16,416 nucleotides of DNA from Rhodocollybia butyracea (Eukaryota; Basidiomycota; Agaricomycetes; Agaricales; Omphalotaceae): NCBI GenBank assembly GCA_015501585.1, contig JADNRY010001141.1:1-16416 (forward strand). Direction: 5' to 3'. Position 1 is the first letter of the stretch. Every line of letters starts with the position of its first letter. Below are positions 8,135-16,416 of this stretch, in pieces. The notes under the pieces are model-generated. The model ran no database searches. It had not been told where the DNA came from and saw only the letters and a list, made by a program, of their open reading frames with translations. The translations under genes and the position numbers were made by a program.

Positions 8135-11007
8135 ATGTCTCGACCAACCTTCTCTCATGCCAATTCTTCCTCTTCACTATCTTCGGAACGAAGACCATCC
8201 GGGTCATTGGCCCCTCAGTCGCGTAATCCAGTCTCTTCGCGGCTATACAAGGTCCTGGGCACCAACTACGACGACGAGTCGACACGAGAAGCATTACAGA
8301 CTATTTCTGAGTTGTACGCCAGTGGAAACTTGTCAGCTTTATCCAGCAATGATAGTAATTTGAAAACTAAAGAGCTATCTAACGCTACCAATGGTTTATT
8401 CTCCGGAGATGACGAAGACGATATCGAGGAAGATGAGAAACATGTTCAGTCATCACCAGGGACCTCAGAATTCAAGGAGAATACACCAGGAGAGGCAGCT
8501 ATGAAAGCACGGAAAAATCTCAAAAGAGATATGGAACTCAAACTGGCGGAAGGAAGTCGACATTTTTTTGAAAGTTTTGAGTGAAGTTGATGAGGTACGT
8601 CGAATTCACAGAATCTCGACACCGTTTCTAATGTCCATTTCGTACTCTAGAAACTAGCTGCTCTTCAAACGCACGTTACATCAATGCATCTCAGCTGTGA
8701 TGAAGCTGAAAAGCAACTCCAGCTCACGCACGAAGCAAGCCAATCTCTTCTCGAACGAGCAGGTAACCTACGCGAAGAAAGGTGTTTAATCTCCTATATT
8801 CATCATCTAGATAACTGATCTCGCGAAAGACAGGAAGTGGAATCCCAGAAATCTATCGTGTCGTTGTTCCTCAAACGGTTCACCCTTTCCGAAGAGGAAA
8901 CGGAAGCCTTGACTTCGCGGGACGTTCCAGTCGGAAAGCGATTCTTTCAAGCTATGGACAAGACGGAACAAATTCGCGAAGACTGTCAGGTGTTGATGGC
9001 TGGCGAAGACGGTCCTACGCAAGCTGGGTAAGTTTTTGCAGTTAACCTCGCCTTCTGCCCGTTAAGATTTCATCAGTAAAGATATCATGGCGTCTACTGC
9101 CTCTCACCTTGAACAAGGATACGAAAAGATCTTCCGTTGGTGCTCGTACGAGTTCCTTCAGATCGGGCGCGACTCTCAGCTCGAAGTGAGTACAACAATG
9201 CGGGAAGGAGTGCGTCGCCTACGGAAGCGACCTGAACTACTCAAGTACGTGTTTATAGTTTTCATGCAATCACGAGTAAACCCAACTATTCATTATCTAC
9301 AGTGAATCCCTTGCGTCTCTCTCACTGACTCGCCAAACAACACTAACCTCTTCATTCATTACCGCCCTCACGCGCGGAGGACCTTCTGGCCTTCCTCGAC
9401 CTATCGAGTTACACGCTCACGATCCCTTGCGATATATTGGAGACATGCTTGCTTGGGTCCATCAAGCTATCGCGGCCGAACGAGAATTCCTTGAGGCCTT
9501 GTTCGATATGAAGGACGATATGCGGATGGTTGGTAGTGCAAGAGAGTTTGTGGAGAAAGAAAAGATGAGCCAGGAGGAAGAATGGACTCGAGACCTGATG
9601 GATGCTGCTGTGGGCAAAGTTTGTGTACCGCTGAAGGTATGGCCGTTTGTACCCTCAGCCGAATTAATCTCAAATTTTCTTTGCCTCACGCACAGGTTCG
9701 CGTCCAACAAACTATCAGATCGCAAGAAAGTGCCATCATGTCGTACAAGATTGCAAACCTGCTCCAGTTCTATAGAATGACGATGACGAAGACAATCGGA
9801 GACGATGCGGTACTCTCGCTGACCTTGAACGAGTACGCCTAACCTTCTTTTTTATTGACGTTTCTCATAATTGGTATCAGGATCACCGACCTAGCCTACA
9901 AATACTTCTTCGGTTCCATCGAGGCCCAATGCCGGTCTCTCGCTCGAGCAAACTTGGTACGTAGCCATGTTTCTCTTCCAATTGCATGGCCATAATATCC
10001 GTTCGTTACATCCAGGAACTCGATGACACCTCACTCACACCTCCCATTCCCATCCTCGACCACGTCCAAATCCTGCGTGAGATCATGGCCGTGTACCAGT
10101 CTTCTTTGGGAGACGACGATGAACCAGATATATCGGAGACTCCGAGACCGTCTGGGAACGAAAGCGGAATAAAACCAGAACGAAAACTCCACCCCGCCGA
10201 ATCAGGGTTCCTCAAAATTGGAGATATCATGGTTCAGCCTGCGGTAGACTTGTGTTTGAATGCAGCTGAGGGGAAGAAGAGGCTGCGGCCTGGGTGGGAC
10301 AAAGATGTGTTCGTGTTGAATTGCCTGAGTTACCTCTTGGTATGTCACTTTTCAAGCTACATTCGCGTAGGTGGATGTTAAATTTGGTTCTCTCTAGAGT
10401 GTCTTGGAGCCATTCGGGTTTACGAGATCCCAGCGCGAAATGATCCAAGCAACGATTGACTCACAGGTGGAAGAGCTGACCGAGGAACATGTGAGATATC
10501 TCCACTTCTCTTTCTTTCTATTAGCCCACTTACTAACTACCGATATACAGTACCACAACATCATGAACGATGCGGGAATAGACGAGATCGCCTTCTTGTG
10601 CGAACACCACGATGGCTCAGTACGTTTACTTGCTCGTTGTACCTCTATTCACTTTACTGATTACTTGTCTTTTTGTTTTACTACAGGAACCCCTATCCCA
10701 CATCCCCGGCATCCAACCCGCCCAGCTCCAACAAGCCCTCGCATCCTTCTCGCGCTGGCTTTCCACCTCAATCGAGGTCGTCTCCTCATCCTCGCCTCGT
10801 CTATCCCGCCTCACACTGCAACGGCTACACACACAAATACATCATGCTGCGCTGGGTAGGATCGCCAAGGCGTATGAAATGATCTGCGAGAGTGTAAGAA
10901 GGAAGGAGAACAAGTACGAGGCGGCGGCGACCTTGCTGGGGACGGAGAGACCGTTTGGACAGGTGGGGCTGCTGTGGCAGATATTCGGGCTGAAGGAAGA
11001 TGAGTAG
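8135..11007 (+). CDS. COG6: Conserved oligomeric Golgi complex subunit 6, one apparent frameshift
   Basis: Lobe B subunit of the COG tethering complex, which works in retrograde vesicle traffic at the Golgi. Exons: 8135-8594, 8651-8781, 8830-9027, 9077-9244, 9303-9636, 9696-9832, 9881-9956, 10016-10339, 10398-10490, 10551-10619, 10687-11007. Introns are 48-67 bases. The product is about 769 residues, within the fungal range. Recognisable stretches, in order: [38 protein letters not shown]; a coiled-coil region ending in [73 protein letters not shown]; and the C-terminal [17 protein letters not shown] run of seven Ts at 8563-8569 breaks the frame near the end of exon 1; six Ts would continue it into SEVDE and the donor at 8595. 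As this is a conserved housekeeping gene with no other lesion, a sequencing or assembly error is likely. In intron 2 the frame requires the acceptor AAAG at 8829, four bases before a CAG. Confidence 0.92.
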
Positions 11008-11240
11008 GATGCGATCGGCAATTGTGCGCGAACTTGGGGGATGTGCTATACATTATTACTTGGCTTTTCTGGTTCGTATCTGTGATCGAGATGCGACTTT
11101 TATGAGAAACAGAACCAATTGCTTACAGGCACTTTTTCGACATTGAGCGAGGTCTGATAAATAAGGTTACAAGCTGTAGTATTAGTGATATGATGGTGAG
11201 ACAAGGCGCTTAAAGTTTCACTCTCTACCCTCTCTACTCG

Positions 11241-14200
11241 ATGGATTTAACCAAGCTAGTAAACGATAACGTTAATGCCCATCTCCCTGCTTTGGAGAGC
11301 GTTATGGGTAAACCCAAAGGGTCGTTGGACAACATGGACGATCCTGCTTTTGTTGCCGCACTCATACGCGGGATATTCGCATTGGCGTTGGTAGTGCCTG
11401 GGGGAGAGAGAGAAGGTTTTGTCAACGTAAAAATCCACTCATGCTTCAAAGAAGAAACGCACTGTCGTAACGCCTTGGTTGCGGAAACTGGGGAAGGACT
11501 CCGAAACGATTTGCGAAAAGCCTACACGGACAGAAACTGGGAACCAATTTGGAGTCATGGTAGGCACTGCTATATTCTCATGACTATGTTCAATTATTCC
11601 CCAGATGCTCTTCGATCGCCTCCGCCAGTCTACCTTCGATTTGAGGGAGAGACGATTGCCAACGAGGGTGAATTAAGTGTGTGTTTGAATTCGTGTGGCT
11701 CCTCAATCTTGACTTATCATTCACAGGAAATGGTAAGTTCTACCTAAATATGCGCTTGACGACATGTGATTCTTCGAATGCAGCTATTGTCAAAGCCTGG
11801 AATCTACCATTCTCCGGCGTCGCACATCACAACCTGTATAATATCATTATCGATATGATCAAAATCTCAAATCGGTCTGGAAAGCTCAGCTATTCAAACA
11901 CTGTCTCTGTTTTCCAAAGTTCTGGAACTGGCAAGTCCCGTATGGTTGATGAGCAAGGCAACTTCGTCTTCACCATCCCCATCAACTTGCGCCATCCGAG
12001 GGATGAATACCGTGAGCTTTAAGCTTCTCGTGTCTACTACGGTTTGTTTCTGAGATTGCCAACATAGAGTTGGCATATCCTCCTGCTGACGCAGCTGTGC
12101 GGGATTTCTTCATAACGTCTCACCAGTTGACAGACTTTGAACATTGGAATCGGTACCACCACTTCTTCTCCGTTTTATTCGAATATGCGAAGCAATGTGT
12201 CCAGAATTATCGCAAGGTGTATGGATCAGGTTATTACGAGTTCCTCAAACACTGGAAAGACACTCTCATGGGACCCGATGCACGTGCAAAAGTTTATTCT
12301 GAGTTGGTTACGCGTGCAAGGGAAAATGTCGAGGTAATTCCTCATAATTCTACGGCAGTTAGTTTAGTCGGCTAATTTTTCTAGGTTCAAAGAAAACTCT
12401 TTTACGAAACGGCCTCATCTCGTAAGTATCGATAGCTTCCAAGCAAATTCAATATGACAACTTGTCAGTTGCAGAGCAGACTATACTCGAGAATTGCATG
12501 CAACCCGCACGCATAGCATTACAGAATCTCATCACGGAGCTGGATGAGCTGGTCGCCGTGGGCTTACTACCAGACACTCCAAGGTCCAGAGGTTTCAAAG
12601 TCTTGATATACTTCGACGAATTCCATGACCTCGCTACCACAAAATCCCGAAATCTAAAATCTGGTTCTCAGAAGTCTCTACATAACATTCTTCTTTCAGT
12701 CCTCAATGACTATTTGGATTGGCCTATCTTTGCCATCTTCATGTCGACAACGTCCCATATCGCGCCTCTTACTCCAGCCCCCCGTGATCTATCCCCGCCA
12801 GATTTTAGTTGGTCTCAGGTGCCCATCACAGAGGTTCCGTTTGATTGCTCTCCTGCACTTGAGAATCTTGGCCCGGATGTCTTGACGAGAGATCAGGTTT
12901 CGGACGTGATGTTCATGGCAAACTTTGGTCGTCCATTGTGAGTGCGATCGCTACAAAACGATTATGTGCCAATGCTAATACAGTTCCGAAGGTTTTGGAC
13001 TATGCTCAAAGAGCTTGGGTCACACTTTGAAGGGACAATTCTGCAGCTTGCCCGAGCCAAGCTGGTAAACACTAACCGCTTCGCTAACACAGACATGAGA
13101 GATGATCGTGTTTTCACCAAGACGGCACGGCTTGCGGTTCTCGACACTCGTCTCTGTCTTGACTATGGTCCTGCGATGAATCCCATCGTGAAGAAAAACA
13201 CTGAAGAGATGGTGGCAAGACACATGCGCTTGGCCTTCTCTGTACCTGAACATCGTCAGTATTTTATTTCCGGCTACTCAAGTGAGCCAATTTTGATAGA
13301 GGTCTGTGACTCCAAACTCTTCCTTTTCGATTCTAATCTCATTCGTTTCTTCAGGCGGCCATGTGGCAATTAGACGCATGGCGGGACATGTATGATAGGA
13401 TTGGGTGCTATCCCACAGAAAACAAGCCAGTCGTTCCAAGAATCCTATGGGAGTGCTTGAATCTGGGGCTCCTGAATCCTCAAAAGCTAGGTGATACTGT
13501 TCCCCGCATCCTCCTCACAGATGCCTATGATCGAGCAGTCCGGAAGATGGGAGAGACGACACAAGAACGACACAGTCATGGCACACACTGTTCTGTCAAC
13601 CGTTTCTTTGAAGCCTTGTTCACGAACTCAGAGGAGATCTTGACTGTCAAGCCTGACAACATTCCGCCCAATCATAGTTCATCTCTCTCTTTGAATCAAC
13701 TTTTCAGAGACGCAACTATTCGGATCACGCACTGGGTCAAGTCTGAAGATGATCATTATCTGACTACCGAGGCCATGGCTGCCGCCTACATACGAGGTTT
13801 TGCTTTCATTTGCTGCGACGACGGAGCCTCTATAGATCTGGTCATTCCGGTTCTTTTGTGGGATACGGTCATTGGAAGTTCAGCGATGACGGCCATCTTC
13901 ATACAAGTGAAGCAACGAAAAAGTTTTTGTATCGATGCTGCTAATGACCTGCGGTTCTTTGCGCATGATTGCGAGGGTAGCTCAACGTCCACCCCGTTGC
14001 CTCAAGAGAGACCGCGTCCATATATCACTCTCATCATGGACCTTGGAGTCCAGTCCTATATCCCAGGGTATGCAACCTCACCCCAAGTAAGTGTACTCAA
14101 GACGCCTGAGCAACAGGCTTTTTCATCTTCAACTGAAATCTCGGAACCACCCCGAAGAAAGAGAGCGCGTGTGGAGCCGACCCCGCAAAATGTCCACCCT

Positions 14201-14530
14201 CGTTTTGCTTTCCATATCAGTGGTTGTTCCTCTCGCACATATGCAGGCATACGCTCTGGAGACGAATATCTGTACCGGAACCTCCTTCATCCTAACGAGA
14301 TGATGCTTGAGCATCCTCGCCCACAGATGGCTCCCGCTCTGCTTAACATGAAGCCATTCTTACACGTTGGAGCATATGGAGGCTGGTTCCATGGGCATCT
14401 CCTTGGGGAGGACGGAGAGATGACAAAGGAGGCAGAGGCACTCTGGAACAAGCAAAAGTCGCCGAAGCCGTCACAACTTACAGCGTTTCATTACCAATCG
14501 GACTCGACTGACACCGTTCCGGACGACTGA
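11241..14530 (+). CDS. Crinkler/RHS-like P-loop NTPase fused to PD-(D/E)xK-like nuclease
   Basis: A 960-residue protein of the large Agaricomycete families that resemble Crinkler effectors and trypanosome RHS proteins; its role in fungi is unknown. Exons: 11241-11559, 11605-11676, 11727-11732, 11784-12011, 12068-12333, 12385-12421, 12469-12937, 12992-13301, 13355-14530; the sum is 2883 bases, in frame. The NTPase has a Walker-A-like QSSGTGKSR (GKS at 182-184), Walker B VLIYFDEFHDL (D359, E360), a sensor-1-like FAIFMSTTSH, and a GRPLFWTML turn. A family-typical SEPILIEAA precedes the nuclease region. There, E708, D730 (SIDLVIPVLL) and Q753-V-K755 (AIFIQVKQRK) match a nuclease core in which the usual D/E of the E-x-K pair is Gln. 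A basic cluster, PRRKRARVE at about 835-843, could be a nuclear localisation signal; no signal peptide is evident. The gene is intact. It starts at the first ATG after a pyrimidine-rich leader. The 6-base exon is frame-neutral, so its use is inferred from strong flanking splice sites. Confidence 0.82.
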
Positions 14531-14799
14531 AAAGAAGGTTGGGAGCAAGTGTTCTGAGAATAGGGACCAATGGCCGTGGTTCACCAGTCTATGCTGCTCT
14601 TTTTGCTTACTGTACTATAGCATGTTTTTATTCATTGAGAAACTGTATTCTGTCATAGTCAGATGCACCTGGTAACAGAGCTCCTCGGAACGTCGGCCTT
14701 TCCAAAAAACACAGTTTCTGTGAGCGTTCACGTTGAAGCACAGTGATATATAAAGTTCTCAAAGTAAACGACACGCGTTTATACCGAATAATATATATC

Positions 14800-14913
14800 A
14801 TTTAAACAAGTTCGGCTGATTCTACGCTAATAGTAATTACCGATGTGAGGAGTTTGAGAAAGGTAAAACACTTAATTGTTCAACGCTCCAAAGCTTCACG
14901 CCTAGTGTATTAC
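14800..14913 (+). repeat. Direct repeat, left copy
   Basis: This copy matches 16300-16402 in the same orientation. Shared blocks in order include TTTAAACA, GTTCGG, TGATYCTAYGCTAAT, GATGTRAGGAG, CTTAATTGTTCAACGCT and CTTCACGCCTRGTGTATTAC. Small gaps separate them; the left copy has extra bases after GCTAAT and before CTTCACGCC. Similarity stops abruptly after TATTAC in both copies. Confidence 0.85.
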
Positions 14914-15721
14914 GAGTAAATCTACTAAAACTTTTTATTTGTTGAGCACGTACTGACTAGAAACATAAGAGAGGTGTGTATTCCAGTGAGAAGTCTATAC
15001 AGTACTTTACTCTGTTAGAACTTTGCCCTGCGATAACGTGGATGAATGAATCACGAAAAATCACCAGACATGGATACTATATACCGACTTTCTTCCAAAT
15101 TGGCTTACCCTTAGATCCAGCTCCATGCTCATCAGAGGCCCATACAGCACCATGTTGTCCATCTGATGACATTTTCACCACACAATAGCCTAGTTCCCCA
15201 CACTTTGTCGTCTCCAGCTCGAAATGGACTAAAAATTCGATTAAACCATTCTCGTACTCATGAGGACGGTTGATATAGATGGGGACCATTTTGACGTCGC
15301 CTTAAATGGGGGACAGCCTCCTGCAGCAATTTTTATGTTACATCGTGGATAGCCTCCACTGGCTTATCTGTGACAGGTCTTAACCCTATTTCGCTGGGAT
15401 CATGATACTCGTAGTCGACAGTGGAGACGAAATATTACTAGTGCCAGCTAGAGAAACGGTGATAAGTATTGAAGACGATACAATTTGTTCATTCAACATG
15501 TACATACTGGAGTTGTTCCGGCTGCAACAGCAGAAACAACGGCGACGAGAAGGCAACATTGGGATATTTATATTCTAATGTGCTCAGTTATTTTTAATAA
15601 ATCGATATCTAGTTTCATAGCTTCGCGTTTCATGAAAAATCACGCCTGCTCAATTCTGCTCAATTCCAGTTGAAGCAGTGAGCAGTGAACTGGTTAAGCG
15701 AGCTCCAAAAGCCCACCTAAC

Positions 15722-15783
15722 CCTAAACCGCAATCAGCCAGCATCAAATAACCCCTAACCGCCATCAGCCAGCATCACAAACC
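15722..15783 (+). repeat. Tandem duplication of a 31-base unit next to CCCTAA-like sequence
   Basis: Two 31-base units in tandem (15722-15752 and 15753-15783) agree at 25 of 31 positions and share the core ATCAGCCAGCATCA. Each begins with a CCTAAACC or CCCTAACC motif. The flank at 15716-15729 reads CCTAACCCTAAACC, close to the common fungal telomere repeat CCCTAA. Confidence 0.75.
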
Positions 15784-16299
15784 AGTTTAAATTGGCGGCT
15801 CTAGGCCTGAGTCCACTTACTCCTCCTAACCCCTCCTATCTCTACGCACTTCCGCTGCATCTTGAACCCCATGAAACATACACACTGACCCCTCAGCAAC
15901 GCCCACTCCTTCTCGTGTCCTCCGTGCCCAAGTGGCTGACGGCTTAAGCGAGAAACCTTGTTAAATCGGGCCCTCTACCGCCTACTACGCCATTATAATG
16001 TTCGGTGGTCAAAGGCAATGTAATGTCTAAGGCCAATGTTTGCCAAATTTGCTGGCATTTGCTCGTGAGTTCCCTATAACACTCACGATTTCCATTGAAG
16101 TCAATTTTACTTCAACTTGAAGTTCTGGTGGGATAATGACCAAGGTAAAGACTTAGAAAAGAAAATGAACTTCTTGGCTTGGTATCGCAACTGACAGCCG
16201 CCGATTTATCACGACGCGTCTACAGCTAGGAAAGAACTTGGTCAAACATGTACAAACGGTCAAAGCTGCTTATATCGGCTCACGTGGTGCAACAATTTC

Positions 16300-16402
16300 T
16301 TTAAACATGTTCGGGTTGATCCTATGCTAATTACTGATGTAAGGAGAATTTTGAGAAATATATAATACTTAATTGTTCAACGCTTCACGCCTGGTGTATT
16401 AC
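16300..16402 (+). repeat. Direct repeat, right copy
   Basis: Partner of 14800-14913, about 1.5 kb downstream and in the same orientation. It is shorter because it lacks the small insertions of the left copy. The window ends 14 bases after the match stops, so the right boundary is only just visible. Confidence 0.85.
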
Positions 16403-16416
16403 TTCTCAACCTAGAC

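Larger units (their letters stand above)
14531..16416. other. Non-coding, repeat-bearing right end
   Basis: I can support no gene here. A minus-strand open frame at 15289-15077 (70 codons) has fairly protein-like composition but no recognisable motif or linked exon. The stretch is AT-rich at 14600-15070 and 16080-16416. It holds the direct repeat pair and the tandem duplication listed separately. It could be decayed mobile-element or intergenic repeat sequence. Confidence 0.55.

Noticed and set aside
9462..9725. Minus-strand open frames inside COG6
   Set aside because: They lie opposite well-supported COG6 exons and have no features of their own.
14087..14116. GTAAGT...CAACAG as a 30-base intron in the last exon of the NTPase-nuclease gene
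   Set aside because: It is shorter than every other intron here (minimum 45) and the exon reads through in frame.
15077..15289. 70-codon minus-strand open frame with fairly normal amino acid composition
   Set aside because: No recognised motif, no linked exon with matching phase and no neighbouring gene context. Its length is within chance.
15709..15783. CRISPR-like array
   Set aside because: There are only two adjacent, diverged units with no spacers, in a eukaryotic context.

Overview
The window looks like a piece of a basidiomycete (mushroom-forming, Agaricomycete-type) nuclear genome. Genes are broken by many introns of about 45-67 bases, mostly GT-AG. Three housekeeping genes have recognisable fungal products, and one large gene belongs to the Crinkler/RHS-like NTPase-nuclease families that are expanded in Agaricomycetes. 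All exon models below were assembled by eye from splice signals, reading frame and remembered family motifs. No search was run.

Layout. 1-401: the 5' part of an unrecognised minus-strand gene running off the left edge. About 430-3330: nearly 3 kb with no gene I can support. 3332-5112 (+): an ACC-synthase-like, PLP-dependent class I/II aminotransferase in eight exons, one only 10 bases long, with two small indels that break the frame. 5487-5582 (-): an intron-containing tRNA that looks like tRNA-Trp with a changed anticodon. 5776-6204 (+): a doubtful small ORF. 6311-7398 (-): DPB4, the histone-fold subunit of DNA polymerase epsilon, with a 7-base exon next to a GC-AG intron. 7480-8091 (-): APC15/Mnd2 of the anaphase-promoting complex. 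8135-11007 (+): COG6 of the conserved oligomeric Golgi complex, in 11 exons, with a one-base frameshift in a T run. 11241-14530 (+): an intact 960-residue P-loop NTPase fused to a PD-(D/E)xK-like nuclease. 14531-16416: non-coding sequence holding a direct repeat pair about 1.5 kb apart and a short tandem duplication beside CCCTAA-like motifs.

How the genes relate. APC15 and COG6 are head-to-head with only 43 bases between the chosen start codons, so they must share a promoter region or have interleaved 5' ends. DPB4 follows APC15 on the same strand after 81 bases. DPB4 acts in replication and chromatin, APC15 in mitotic exit and COG6 in Golgi trafficking. I see no single pathway joining them; this looks like a compact housekeeping block. 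The NTPase-nuclease gene and the repeats to its right look like more variable, accessory sequence.

The most unusual signal is a set of three independent microexons of 10, 7 and 6 bases in three unrelated genes. Each sits between two introns of 50-59 bases. The 10- and 7-base exons are needed to keep frame and to supply conserved residues.
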